Origin: Ochromonas danica
Taxonomy: Eukaryota > Sar > Chrysophyceae > Chromulinales > Chromulinaceae
Direction of reading: 5' to 3'
DNA length: 64,000 nt
Assembly: GCA_015146655.1 (NCBI GenBank)
Contig: VKHL01000015.1
Location: forward strand, 1-64,000
The position numbers and the translations under genes were made by a program. Below the pieces are notes generated by a model. That model saw only the letters and a list, made by a program, of their open reading frames with translations, made no database searches and was not told the DNA's origin. Positions 51,272 through 63,629 of this stretch are shown piece after piece; position 1 is the first letter of the stretch, and every line of letters starts with the position of its first letter.

Positions 51272-54200
51272 ATGAGCGAGGAAGAACGCAAAGATCTTTT
51301 AGATGAAGAAGAAAATGATATCAAAGGAGATTTAGCGGATTTCTCTGGGGGTGAGGAAGAAGACGGGCAGTTAGCATCATCTAATTCCCACCTTGTGCTC
51401 GACTCCGCCATAACTACTGCCACCTCCGCTCCCGCACCCTCTGACAACGAAGATGCCTCTTCCATGCCCACTCCAACCATTAAGCGAAAAGCTGACGCAC
51501 TCTCTTCTGATAGTCAGAAGAAGAGTAAGAAGTTGAAACGTGCTGCTGTCTTGGGCATCGACGATGAAGCAGAGCGTAGTGATGATGGCGAAGAGTCTGG
51601 AGCTGCCGCTGGAGAAGATGGTGATGATGATGACGAAGATGAAGAGGATGAAGAAGGTCTCGATGACTACGAGTACGACGACTTCGTGGTGAAGGAAGCC
51701 AGTGACGTGGACTCTGACGACGAAAACCCAAAACAGAAAAAGAAAACCAAGAAGACTAAACTTAGCAAACTGAAGAAACGCAAAGATAACATGCAGTTAG
51801 AAGAAGAAGATCTTGCTTTAGTACGGGAGAACATGGAACAATCACCTCCTCGTCAACAGCAGTTACCCACCATTGACAATTTCAAAATGGATGGTGACGA
51901 AGATGACTATGGTGACTATGGAGGTACAGGAAATAGATTTAATGGATACGATGATGAAGATGATATGGATGATTTTATTGAGTCCAGTCATGGTGGTGGT
52001 CGTCTCCGTCCTAAGCAAAGAGACATCCCTGGCCGCAGACATCACGCTCTGGATGAGTCAACCTTCGATCAATTAAGAGAAGCAGATGAGATCTTTGGTG
52101 CTGGGTATGATGATTTCTTAGATGAGGATGAAGATGAAGAAGACCTTGATGAAGAGAAAGCAGCCGCGGCAAAGGAAAGAGAATTGGAAAGAAAGAAAAT
52201 GCTAGCCACATCTAAAGGGTTTTATGAATATTCCCAATTAGTAGAGAACTTTTTGCTAGAAGAAGATGAAGTGATTAGAAGTACAGATATTCCTGAACGC
52301 TTTCAGCTTGCTTTGAAAGGACGAGAAGTTCCTTCCGAGATGGAACGACTGGAAGAAGCGCGCTGGATATCCACCTTAGTGGCACAGAAGATCTTGGCAA
52401 GCTACAGAGCTAAGGATATTGTTGATAAAGACAATCTAGTTTATGATATCGTGGATAGTGTGGAAGTTGTGTTGAAGTTTATTCAGGTGAGTCACAATGT
52501 TAATGTTGTTATTATTGCTCAGTGTTTGGTTTTACACCATAATCCATGTTAATGTAATTGCATTGATTAGGTGGAGCGTTTGGAAGTGCCTTTCATCTGG
52601 CTATACCGAAGAGACTATCTTCATCCTTCCATCGAGAGAGATGACCTTTGGACTATTGTAGGCCTTGATGAACGATGGGAGGCAATCTATGCCTTGAGAC
52701 ATAAGATGCATGCCAATGCTTCCAAACTCTACTTCATGAGTGACAATGACCAAGAACAAGAGGAAGAGACTCTGAACGAGGAAGAAGAAGGTGCAGCAGA
52801 GAGTCAAGATCAGAAGAAGAGGTTGAAACGCATGAAAGCGTGTTTACGAGAAGCCGCTCGTCTCTTTCCAAAAGACCGATTTACATATCTAGTAGAAAAC
52901 TGCTATGAAGAAGAAAAACTGCGCAATATCTTCAACTTCGTTCGCTTACTAGGTACTGACTATGACACAGTGAAGAGTGAATACAACAAGTACAAACGTC
53001 TACGATGTGTGCGAGAGATGGCTGAAGCGATTGCCCTGCCCGCACATGTGATTGGCAGCTTCTTAAGCGGTGCTCCCAAACAAGAACCTCCTCACTTTGG
53101 AGATTTGAAAGTAGAGGAAGTCGTGCGTAATATTGCACAACGCAATGGATACAAAGGAGGTAACTTGGTCGCTGCTGCAGAGATTGTTCTGGCTACTGAA
53201 TTGTCCCACGAGCCTGTCTTACGAGACATGGCGAAATCGATCTTTATTTCTCAAGGATCACTCTCTACTCTACCCACTCCGAAGGGTAAGTCGGGAATCA
53301 CCCCATTTAGTGAGTACTTTGGCCTACACTATCTCAAAGGCAAGCCTCTCTCTGAACTGACCACTCCAGAGGGTCTACTGTTCTTTATGCGTGTTCTACA
53401 AATCGAACAAATGGGGTTAATTACGATTCAGATCGAACCTCCTATGACAGATGGCCCAGAAGGCCCAGTAGTTCATGCTGCACCTTTCCTCATGACTGAC
53501 ATCCCTTTACTCAGGAACTTCTTGCCATCTTTGCAGATTATGGAAGATCCTTATCGTGAAGCACGTGCAACATGGGATACGTTACGAATGCAAGTATTGA
53601 AGACATGTGTAGAAAGCCATCTCATCCCTTCTTTGAAGAAAGAGATCAAACGTGATCTCGTGCGTTTAGGCAAGGAGGCACTTGTGGATGCAATCGCTGT
53701 AAACTTCAAGAGGCGATTGGCAGTGGGTCCTTTCATGCCGCCTATGGAGGATGAGCGAGAAGTGATCAAGTCTCTGCTGCTGTCCTGCCCTGATCGCCCT
53801 AACGCCTACACTGTGGCTGCGATCTACCAAATGCCTGACAGAGAGTCGGATATATCCATGATCTATTTAGATAAGGATGGGGTAGTTATTGCACGAGATC
53901 TCATTCCGCATAAGACGAAAGGTCAAAGCAAGGAGCGAATCAAACACTTCTTGTTTGAGTGGAAGCCTGAAGTCATCACATTGAATAGCAGTGCTGGAGA
54001 AGTGGCCAAGAAGTTGTCCATGGACCTGGAAAGGAATATTATAAAAGATATCTCTGAGATGCTTCAACTTCAAGCTAGACTGAAAGCTGAGGAGAACGAA
54101 GACGAGGAAGAGGAGCAGGAGAAAGAACCTTTCAAGCCTTATGCACCATATGTGAGTTTGGTTAGTCTTCACTTGGGATCTTGCTTGCTAACAGTGTATG

Positions 54201-56625
54201 CTGTGGATGTTACGGTGTAGGTGGTTGTTGCGGATGACACATTGGCAAACATCTTCAAGAAATCTAGTCGTGCTAAGAAGATGTTTCCTGACATGATCCC
54301 AGATACTGCAGCTGCTGTAAGTTTGGCTCGCACAGTGCAAGAGCCTCTCAGCCAGTATTGTCTGCTCTGGAAAGGGGTGGATAGTGCCAACAATTTCGGC
54401 TATGAGGCAATGTATCTCAACCTTCATCCTCAACAGGTATAGTCTGCCTCATTTTAGACATCCATCCATCCATTACCATTACCATTACCTTTAAAACAAT
54501 GGGTTGCTCGACACAGGAACTTGTGGTAAAGCAAGCGAACAAAGTGCTTCGAGCATTGGAAAATAAACTAGTCGATGCAGTGTGTGATATTGGCGTGGAT
54601 CTAAACAAAGCTTGTTCTCTCGATCATATCGCCCCCATGTTACCCTTTGTCGCTGGTCTGGGACTGCGCAAGGCAGAGATGTTGAGACAACAGATTACTG
54701 CGAAAAAGTCTCGAATGGACAGTCGACTCTCTTTGTTAGACCTCAAGCTGTTGGGTCCAGTGGTCTGGAAGAATGCTGCAGGGTTTCTTCGCATCACTTC
54801 TGCTGCAGAGGATCGTCAACTTGATCCTTTTGATAACACTCGTATCCATCCTGAACTCTATCGTGTATATGATTTTGCACAGAAAATATGTACGGATGCG
54901 TTGGAAACCGAGGACAGTGACATTGTCAATTACGCACCAACTGTTCTGCAGCTCATGGCGACTGTCAGGAAAGACTTGGAGAAGCGCATTCGTCGTTATC
55001 CGATTTGGTTAGATGCTTGGAGGGAAGGCAAGCCTAAGCCTGGCAAGATCGCATACTCCGGTCCAAATCAATCTCCGCATAGTTTCGATATTGAGTTGAA
55101 CGACTGCCTGGCCCAACTGCTTCTTGAAGAATATGCACTAGACATTGAAAAGCAAGGCAAAGGAAAGCGACGATTGGAATTTGAATTAATCAAAGACGAG
55201 TTGCGCTATCCCTGGCTGGACTTACGAACTCCGCTGCGTTCTTTGAGTGATGCGGAGATCTTTGACGTTGTCTGCAGCAATGCTGGACAGCAGCTCATGG
55301 TGGGACAGAAGATTGGCTGCACTGTTATTGATGTTGAAGATGCTTCTTACATGGACCGAGCTACAGACTATGTGCGCAGGAAGCAAAAAGCGTTAGTACG
55401 AACTGACAATGGACTGCGCGGTGTTATCACACCATATGAACTCGTGGATGAGCGCGTGGATGTCAACACATTGAACATGAAGGACTTCTTACAGCCAGGT
55501 GCTCATATCATTGCCTTATTAATAGGTGTGCAAAAGGATCGGTTTTCTTTAGACCTCTCTATGAAACCATCGTATCTTGAGCGGTCAGAGGCTTGGTGGA
55601 TAGAGAATCGCAATACGGATAGTTATGCCAAGAAATGGTGGGAGACGATGCAACCTACCCTTCGTCCGGAGAACTTCTATGATCGATTCTTCCGTGAAGG
55701 TGAAGCTTTACAACAATATTACAGCCTAGAGACGTCCATGTTGTCCTCTGTCAAGAACGCTACAGGTGCTTTAGAGAAGATCACCTTGCAACAACAGCAG
55801 CAACAGCAACGCGGTGGCAGAGGTCTCTCTCGTGTAATCCATCATCCTCTCTATGCTAATGTAGATTTCAAGACAGCAGAACAGAGACTGCGTGCTGAAG
55901 GCAAAGGTGCCGGTGCGGTGCTATTCAGACCCTCTTCAAAGGGAAGCAACTTCCTCACACTCACTTGGGCTTTCCGTGATAATCAGTTCAAGCATATTAG
56001 CATCGAAGAGAAAGGCAAGCGCGCAGGTGAGCTGGGACTGGGCAATGAGCTCTATGTGCAAGAAGATGACATGAAGGAGCCATACAGCGACCTCGATGAG
56101 TTATTCGCCCGCTACGTGGAGCCAATGAATGGCTATGTGGCCACCATGGTTAGACATGACTTCTTCCGCCCCGGCACTCCCGAAGAGGTTGAGGCGGAGA
56201 TGTTTGCCCAGCTTCGTGAAAAACCTGGACGTATCCCTTACTTCATTCGCTTCGAGCCCTCTCGCCCCGGATCCTTCGTGCTCACATGGGTCTCTCTCAA
56301 TAGAAACCAATCTCCCTCGGTGAAAACGATGAGGATTGACGTCCGTCCCAAGGTAAGTGATCTACATGTCTATTGCAGACCTACACTAGCTGACTAGTTT
56401 GCTGTGTGTATCTAGGGTTATGTCATGCAAGGAGAAACCTTTGCGAGTCCTAGCAGGCTAATTGTTTGGTTTAAGCAATTGAACGAAAAGGCGCTGGAGA
56501 AGCAACGCCAGCAACAGGCTGCAGCTCCAGCTGTCCCTCGACGAGCTAATTCTCGTTTCCAACCTCAGCAACAGTCAGGCATCCCACCACCTCCACTGCC
56601 TCCTTCTAGCTATTATCAGAGATAG
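51272..56625 (+). CDS. SPT6: Transcription elongation factor SPT6
   Basis: Exons at 51272-52486, 52571-54151, 54221-54436, 54517-56352 and 56416-56625 join in frame to 1685 aa. The order fits SPT6: an acidic N-terminus (DEDEEDEEGLDDYEYDDF), a helix-turn-helix region, an RNase H-like YqgF domain (about 820-1000), helix-hairpin-helix (LDHIAPMLPFVAGLGLRKAE), an S1 RNA-binding domain (QKIGCTVIDVEDASYMDRAT) and tandem SH2 domains (HHPLYANVDFKTAEQRLRAE; GAVLFRPSSKGSNFLTLTW). SPT6 is a histone chaperone that travels with RNA polymerase II, and the SH2 tandem binds the phosphorylated polymerase linker. A short Gln/Pro-rich tail follows. Full length and complete. Confidence 0.95.
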
Positions 56626-56928
56626 GTGCATCCATGGATGTTATTGAGAATTGATGTAATGTAATGCTCAGGACCTTCTCGTTGCTTTCCCGCATCACTT
56701 CATTTGTTATGAACAATACATCGCCTTATCTCCCCTTTAACTTAACAGTGTTTGGGAGAATCAAGAAATCTTCCCACATCACAGAATTACTATGTGCGCG
56801 GGGTTTACAGTTGGAAGTCCGATGCGTGTCAGAGGAGGAGCAAACCCTCCGGTAGTTTCGGCAAGCAGCACGCTGAGCGAAGAAGAGCGCGAACTGAAGA
56901 TACTCCCTTTTTTCAGTTGGCTATAAAG
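56626..56928. other. Intergenic region before kinesin-5
   Basis: Short spacer between two plus-strand genes. An open frame continues in phase into the kinesin-5 gene from a TTG, but the first ATG is at 56929, so this is taken as 5' UTR and promoter. No motif was seen. Confidence 0.5.
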
Positions 56929-59900
56929 ATGAGCACTACTGGTATTGCTGTCACTGGCAGTGGCAATGGAATAGCAGCCACAGGCATAGCCACAGGATCT
57001 CCTCCTAGCCATGCCTTGTCCGCGAAGGAAGCCTTGGCCATTGCCCCCTTCCCTGAAACAATGGCCCCATCGCCTAATGTCGTACGAAAAACTCAAAGCT
57101 TTTATGTAAAATCAGGATCTTCTCCTACGAGAAAGTCAATTTCTCTTCCACCACATTCTCCTAATCCAAATAATGGTGGTGGATCTTCTTCCCTTCCATC
57201 GGAATCAAATATCCAAGTGGCTGTGAGATGTAGACCATTAAATACGGATGAAAAAAGCAAAGATTTGACTGCTGCTGTTCTCTGTAATAGTGAGAAGAAT
57301 ACGATCACTATTAACCACGCATTAGTTGGTGGTCCGAAGAAGACGTCCCGCACTTGGGAGTTCGACAAGGTCTATGGTACGTATTCTACACAACTGCAGA
57401 TCTTTCATGAGTCCGTGGCACCCATCTTGGAAGAAGCTATCAGTGGCTTCAATTGTACTGTGTTTGCTTATGGTCCAACGGGCACAGGCAAAACCTACAC
57501 GATGGAGGGTGACCTGAGCGATGAAGGTCTGTGGGGAATGATCCCGCGTGCCGCTCAGACTATCTTTGATAGACTTCAGACCTCCATTTACGACTTCACC
57601 GTGAAGATCTCCTTGCTTGAGATCTGTAAGCCAACCCTTTTAGTATGCTCTGCCTTCTTCGTTCAACATGCTAATGACGTGTCTTCATGGTTTCCGGCTA
57701 TATTTAGACAACGAAGAACTCCGTGACCTGTTAGCTACTAATTCTTCTGATCGACGTTTAAAGTTGATGGAAGACCTTAGACGAGGAGTGGTTTGCGCCA
57801 ACTTAGAAGAGTTTGTGGTGAGAAACATGACGGAAGTCATGGACTATCTGCGCAAAGGTGCTGTCAATAGACAGGTGGCGGCTACGGGCAGCAATCTCTA
57901 TTCTTCTCGTAGCCATACCATCTTTACCTTCCATGTTATCATGGAATGCTCTGACAAGCAGGGCGACGAGTTCATCAAGCACGGCCAGATTAACTTTGTT
58001 GACTTGGCTGGTTCTGAGTGTATTGGCCGCTCTGGCGCCAAAGATGAGCGTGCACGAGAGGCTGGAAGCATTAACCAATCCCTTCTCACTCTTGGCAGAG
58101 TGATCACTGCTTTGGTGGATTTCCATCCACACGTTCCTTATCGCGACTCCAAACTGACTCGCTTGCTTCAAGAGTCTCTTGGCGGCAAAGCGAAAACACT
58201 AATTATCGCTACCGTTTCTCCTGCCACCATTTCCGCTGAAGAATCTACATTTACGATAGACTATGCTTTCCGAGCGAGGTCGATCAAGAATCAGCCGCAA
58301 ACCATTTCTCAAACCACTTCAAAGACTGCTATCAAGCATTACATAGCAGAAATCGAGATGCTCAAGGCTCAGCTTGCTGCCAGTCGCGAGAAGAACGGTG
58401 TCTATATGGATAATAATGAATATCTAGCCACTCAAGCGAAAATTTTAGCCTTGGAAAATATGCTGGAGGAGTCTGAAGCAACTATTCGTGTTCGTGATGG
58501 TGAAATCACTTCTTTGAAGAAAGAAGCCTTCAGCCTGGAGGAAACAGTGAATAAACAAGATTTTGAAATACAGTCGCTCAAAGCACATGCTGAAGTACTT
58601 TCCTCCAAGCTAGAGGTCACCACTGATCATCTTCAGGCGACCTATCTGCAATTGCTGGCTGCTGAAGCTGTCACTGATGAACAGAGTGCTACAGAGAAGT
58701 CTCTCACTGTAGAAGCCAAGAAAATGCAGACAGTCATTACCACCCGTGAAGATGAAGTATCTCGCTTGCTAGATAAGGTTGATCGCCTGGAAAAAGCAGA
58801 GGTGGCTCGTCTAGAGATGACCAAAAACTTCCTTGAAGAGCTGGCTAATGGTCAGGCTGATCTGAAGAAGAGCTTGACTGCCTGTTTGAACAGCAGCGAG
58901 ACTCAAAGTGAGGTGCTTGGAGGAGGAGTGGAGAAGATGTTGGTTCAAGGTCGCTCAACTTGTGACACGTTGCAATCAGCATTGGGAGCAGCGTTGAGTG
59001 GTCTGCTCTCTGAAGCTTCTCAGGCGAAGCAGGATATGTTATCTGTCTTGGAGGATGCTGGTTCTGAGACTAAGAGCATTTCGCAGTTGACACATGATCG
59101 CTTTGTGGCGGCTGGTGCTGCTTGGGATGAGCGTGTCACTGCTCTATTAAGCAAGTTGGCGGAGGCTGGGGATCATCTCCAAACCCAAGAGAGAACCAAC
59201 AACGAAGTTGCTTCCAAAGTCAAGGAGGAATTCGAACATTTACAAGAGATGATTACCAAGCTTCGTCTGGTTCAGGAAACTGGGTGTAAGGATCTTCTAA
59301 CTCAATTGAGGAATTTGAGAATGACTATCGAGGCCCAAGCCCTACGCTATGAACGAGAGAGTGCCAGACAGCTGGACGAGTCTCACGAGAAAGTTGTGGC
59401 GAAAGCACAGCACCTTCAAAAGGTATTGTTGATCTATTTCAGAGTTCTTATTATTCGTTTGATGTTTCATGCTTTGCTAATTAGGCCGTGGAGGAAATGG
59501 TGCGAGATCTTATTGCTTCCTCAGAGGATCTGGTCAATGGCGCCAAAACTAAAGTCACAGAACACTGCAAAACTATTTCCGATGAAACGGGGAAAGGTGC
59601 TGATGGTTTGGAAGCTTTGTCTCGTCAAACTCTCGACAACCAGCTTCTCCATTCCGACAAGCTGCATATCTGGGGAAAAGCATCGCAAAATGGACTAACC
59701 GATGGCCTCAATCGCATTGCTCAATCCAAAGACGCCGCCAAGGCCATTATCTCAGATAAACTCCCCGAGCTTCTTCAAACCTTCCAGAGTGATTATCAAC
59801 AAGAACTGAACTCTGTTGAGCAACTGACGTCTCAAAAAGTAACACAAGTTGGTGAGCATCTTGCTAGAGCTCAAAGCAATACCACAAAGCAAGCGGATTT

Positions 59901-60315
59901 CATTCAAGAGTGGACTGCTTCTTCGTCTGCAGAGCAAGAAAAGCTTGTGAATGATTTGAAGAGCAATTTCGACGACTCAGGTGCCTCACTGCAGACTATT
60001 ATCAAGTCTGGAAAGGAAGAAACGGCAGGCTATATTTCCACCGAAAGTGGAATGGTTCAAGCCGAGGCCGACTTGGCTCAAGGTCATCTGGACGCAGTGC
60101 TTGCAAGCAAGTCCAGGCCTCGAGGTGATAGCCCTGCTCGATTGGAACGTTCTGCTCTGTTTAACCTAGCTGCGACCAGAGATCACGTGGAGATCGGCAA
60201 GGAGATACTCCGAGCTCATTTGGAAGGCGACCTGGAATGGAAAGCACAGATTGAGGTGTTAACTCTGCGCTTGGACCAATTGCTTGCTCAGCAAGCTGAT
60301 AGCAACACCTTGTAG
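56929..60315 (+). CDS. Kinesin-5 (BimC/Eg5 type) mitotic motor
   Basis: Exons at 56929-57625, 57708-59422 and 59485-60315 join in frame to 1080 aa. The first splice restores LEIYNEELRDLL, a kinesin signature. The motor (about residues 95-450) has P-loop GPTGTGKTYTMEG, switch I NLYSSRSHTIF, switch II VDLAGSECIGRSGAKDERAR and VPYRDSKLTRLL. A long coiled coil follows. The tail has ARPRGDSPARLERS-like sequence near the C-terminus (KSRPRGDSPARLERSALF), in the place of the BimC box with a CDK-type SP site. Kinesin-5 forms tetramers that slide antiparallel microtubules apart in the spindle. The N-terminal extension (about 95 residues, Gly/Ala/Ser-rich) is low complexity. Confidence 0.92.
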
Positions 60316-60760
60316 TGGCTTTGTTTGTGACCTTCGTCGGATATCTTGGTGAATTAGGTTTTGATTTCTGTAGCCACCAATCGCAGTAGTAACGGTGGAG
60401 AACGAAAGCATCGAACGGAATCCATTAGTGCCTTTTCTGGCGTTCGAGACCTTTCATGTGATAAGATATGCAATATTGATGTAACTGTAATATGATTCAG
60501 CTGTTGGTAAGTCAAGACAGAGCAGGACGGTCGAGTCAAAATTAGGTTATTGCTGACTTCTCCGTCAGCCTGTCCCCACAGCGAGCCACAAACTATCTAC
60601 AGGGTCGAAAGAGTTGCCGCGGGACGAGGCAGCAAGGGCTATACCAAGAGAAGAGAAGACCAGCAACGAAGAGTTAGAATAGACAAGGGCTAAAGTTCTT
60701 GGCAGGACTAAGGAAGGTTGGTCAGAAATGAATGAGACGATGAGGAAGGAGTGAGTTGAG
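60316..60760. other. Convergent intergenic region
   Basis: 3' flanks of kinesin-5 (+) and the four-span protein (-). No gene or repeat was recognised. Confidence 0.5.
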
Positions 60761-61550
60761 TTAGACGTCCTCCTGGTCGCCATGGAAATCGTCGACTTGG
60801 GCACCAATGGTGGGATTGTAAGTCTCTCCTCCATCCTGAGCTGCGAACTCCTTATTACGGGCAGCATCATACTCCTGTTGGGAGATCATGACAGACTTGC
60901 GATGCACAGTGAGAATGATAGCCCAGACGAAGTAAATGATCATATTGAGCAGGGAGAAGACGGCGTAGGCGGTGTCATTAGGTGCGGTGTCTGAACAGAA
61001 AACACATTACTATCCGACCGGGACAAAGGAGGAGGAGGAGAAGGACTTACGATATCCTTTATCCTTAGCATTTTGTCCCAAGATGAAGAATATGACCATG
61101 AGCACGAAGAAGAGCTCACAAAGCATAGCTGAGGTGCCAATCATGAAGCCCACCAGCAGCTCAGATGATCGTCCGCCAAAGACGATTTGGGCTCCGACAG
61201 CTGTGAAGATAATGACAAGAAACATCGACCAGATAGCAGCGAAGGAGACACTCTTGTATCCTCCGCGTGCATTGGTGTTGGCAGCGGCCACAGCGATGGA
61301 GACGATGACCTGCACGATGGCGAAGATCTGACACCAGGACACTCAGACGTCAGACTGAAGGGATCGAGACAGAGAGAAGCAGTCAAGAAGAGTTTACTCA
61401 CCAATACGACAATCCACATGTGCTTCAAGGCCAAACGACCTTCCCGACGGTACAACGCCAACTTCTACACTCACCGTTCAAAAATTAAATTCTATGGTCA
61501 GCTAGAGAGAAGCGGAGGGGAGAGAGAGCAAGATGGCTTACTTGTTTCAT
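60761..61550 (-). CDS. Small four-span membrane protein (MARVEL-like topology)
   Basis: Four exons (61550-61542, 61464-61402, 61327-61051, 60990-60761) join in frame to 192 aa. The first exon is only 9 nt (Met-Lys-Gln). Helices: IVVLIFAIVQVIVSIAVAAA; SFAAIWSMFLVIIFTAVGAQ; a long third around MLCELFFVLMVIFFIL; and VFSLLNMIIYFVWAIILTV. The C-terminus is cytosolic and acidic (SQQEYDAARNKEFAAQDGGE). Size and topology resemble tetraspan vesicle proteins such as MARVEL/synaptophysin-type, but no diagnostic motif is seen. The micro-exon assignment rests on splice sites and phase. Confidence 0.65.
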
Positions 61551-62047
61551 GGTAGAAAAGCAAGGGAGGGGAAGAACAGAGACGAAGAAGAGGTCAAGAG
61601 GGCAACTGATCGATTGAGAGTGAGCAGAACTCAGCGCAACCCAACGAGCTCAGAGGAGCGATGAAGTCGTACTTCTCATAGAGAAAAGTCGATTTAATCG
61701 ACTTCGAAAGTTTCAAATTGACCCAGCCCGGCTTGTTTGGCAGTTCTGTTGCTGTGCTGGGAGTCTTATTAACTTAAGAAAATAGATCCCTCATAAGTTA
61801 ACGGTCGCTAGTTAACTTATAAACCCACGCCCGGCGTGAGTAACGTGAGTGCTTCTGTGTGGATTTGAAACTCACACTTTTAGATTTTTTAGACTTCGAA
61901 TTTAATCCGCAAATTCGGGAATTCGTAAATTCGGGAATGTTCCTGAGTGCTCAACTACTCACCACTCATCTGCAAGTCGAGTGCGCGAGTCAGACACTCT
62001 GTCTTAGACCTTAACTAAGGACCTTAGCCGATTCGCATTTTTTCTGA
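61551..62047. other. Intergenic region with short repeats
   Basis: This is the upstream region of the four-span gene. GTTAACTTA-like words recur (61794, 61811), and AAATTCGGGAAT occurs twice (61912, 61928). No gene was seen. Confidence 0.5.
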
Positions 62048-62155
62048 CCATTTACATAAATACAGAGCAAATACATAAATCTAGTGAGGAAATACATAAA
62101 TCTAGTGAGGAAATACCTCAATTGCGTTAAGGAAATACATAAATTAAGAACTTCC
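62048..62155. repeat. Tandem repeat, about 21-22 bp units
   Basis: AAATACATAAATCTAGTGAGG occurs twice in a row (about 62069 and 62090), followed by a variant (AAATACCTCAATTGCGTTAAGG) and partial units on both sides. Confidence 0.85.
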
Positions 62156-62160
62156 TTAAT

Positions 62161-62260
62161 TTAGGAAACCCTGATTTTCCTAGATAAAACTCTTCTTTGT
62201 AAACGCGCATTTTCCCTTCTTCAAAGAAGAGTTTTATCTAGGAAAATCAGGGTTTTCTAA
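62161..62260. repeat. Hairpin A: 39-bp inverted repeat, 22-nt loop
   Basis: 62161-62199 and 62222-62260 are complementary with a single mismatch. The core is CCTGATTTTCCTAGATAAAA. The loop is TAAACGCGCATTTTCCCTTCTT. No coding content. Confidence 0.95.
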
Positions 62261-62279
62261 ACCTTAGCCCTCGACTCAT

Positions 62280-62600
62280 AAACCACAAGATTTGCAGTAC
62301 AGAGTATTCAATAAAACAAGACGATCGAATGTTAAAAAAAATAATGTAAAATTAAAATATTAACAACTAATGTTAGTGTTAATAATGAATTCTATATCAA
62401 AATCAACGTTTGAAAAAAAAAACGCGATAAAATTGAACGAACATTGACAGACGAAGAAATTAATAATTTATCATGAGTGAATTGAAACAATATTACTATA
62501 GGAAATAGCTTTAATACCAGGTTTGGTATTAATCGGTTTTGCTTCAATTGGTTTAAAATACTTTTTATTTGGTTTTCGAAAGATGTTACCATGTGAAGCA
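62280..62600. other. AT-rich island, possible organellar-DNA remnant
   Basis: Markedly more AT-rich than the flanks. On the plus strand around 62423-62478 the frame reads KIERTLTDEEINNLS, like the C-terminal motif of bacterial or plastid phenylalanyl-tRNA synthetase beta subunits (TLTDEE(V/I)N). The match is only about 15 residues and the surrounding frame does not continue, so this is a tentative suggestion of inserted organellar or bacterial DNA. Confidence 0.25.
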
Positions 62601-62602
62601 TA

Positions 62603-62726
62603 ATAACTTTTCATTAACCTCTTCTCTATCCCAATCAATCATTTCGCGTTCCCAGTCAAAAAAGATCAATTGACTGGGAACGCGAAATGATTGATTGGGA
62701 TAGAGAAAAGATCAACGAAAAGTTAT
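62603..62726. repeat. Hairpin B: 56-bp inverted repeat, 12-nt loop
   Basis: 62603-62658 and 62671-62726 are complementary with four mismatches, all in the outer third. The inner about 40 bp are perfect (core CAATCAATCATTTCGCGTTC). The loop is AAAAAGATCAAT-like. Confidence 0.95.
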
Positions 62727-63629
62727 GTGGTGAGCATTATATTACATCATATTACAATTTATCGAAAATCCAAGCGAGGAAGTACAATTAATTGCTGTAA
62801 GTCATCATATCTGCAATGTAGGGAAAAAATCTTCAATGGAGGCTTTCAATTTTAAATTTGATATGAAAAGGTTCAAGTAGCGTTTGTGTCCCAAAATCAC
62901 TCGAGGGACAGCAACAACCAAACGCTACAATGTCACACACAGTCAGTCACTCTTCATCTCACTGTTGACATTCAGAAGATAATGTCTGAGAAGCATGTCA
63001 GATGAAGTGAAGGTGTTGAAGAAAAGGGGCATCCTTCTCCTGCTGCTGGAAGATCTTCTCCTCCACAAGAATTCAAGAAGAATTGAGATGACTTAAGGGA
63101 GAAGTACTAGTAGCAGTATGAATTAGAGCTCATTACCACTAAAGACAGTTCTCTAGTAGTGGAGTAGAGTAGAGTAGCTTCAGCTTAAATGACCGAATCA
63201 TTCATTGATCAATGGTACCAATTGTCTCCAATACCTCGAACTTATCTGTTGTTAAAAATGTAATACAAGATTTGTTGAAAGGCGAAAAGTTAAAGTTTAG
63301 CGCTGAAGCTAACCAACAGCAGTCAAACGGCTACCTGCCCTTTCAGTCTTTGCGAACACATGCAAAAGTGGTGATAAATGAGAAGAGGAGCTACAGGCAA
63401 TAGTCTAGTATGTACAAGAAAGTGGGGGGTGACAACTTGTAGCAAATGGCATGGGGACACAAAGTAAACGAACTCTGTAATAAGAGATCTGGCATTTGGA
63501 GACTTCCCCCAAGGTACCAACAGGGCAGAGCAGGCGAAGACAAAGAGCAGATGATCAAAAGAAGGATAGGGCACACCACAATAAACAGACAATATCCATT
63601 TCGGCCGCAAGGCACACATTCGTGAGCCT
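62727..63629. other. Intergenic region
   Basis: A 50-bp inverted repeat (62879-62929) pairs TAGCGTTTG with CAAACGCTA and also TCCC with GGGA. A short AGTAGAGTAGAG repeat occurs near 63160. The right part is the 3' flank of the edge gene. No convincing gene was seen. Confidence 0.45.

Noticed and set aside
60972-61331. Plus-strand 119-codon frame over the four-span gene
   Set aside because: It crosses the splice sites and membrane helices of the minus-strand gene, which is well supported.
62161-62726. Bacterial-type terminators or a CRISPR array
   Set aside because: The hairpins are long, lack a T-tract in a transcriptional context and are not regularly spaced repeats; the genome is eukaryotic.
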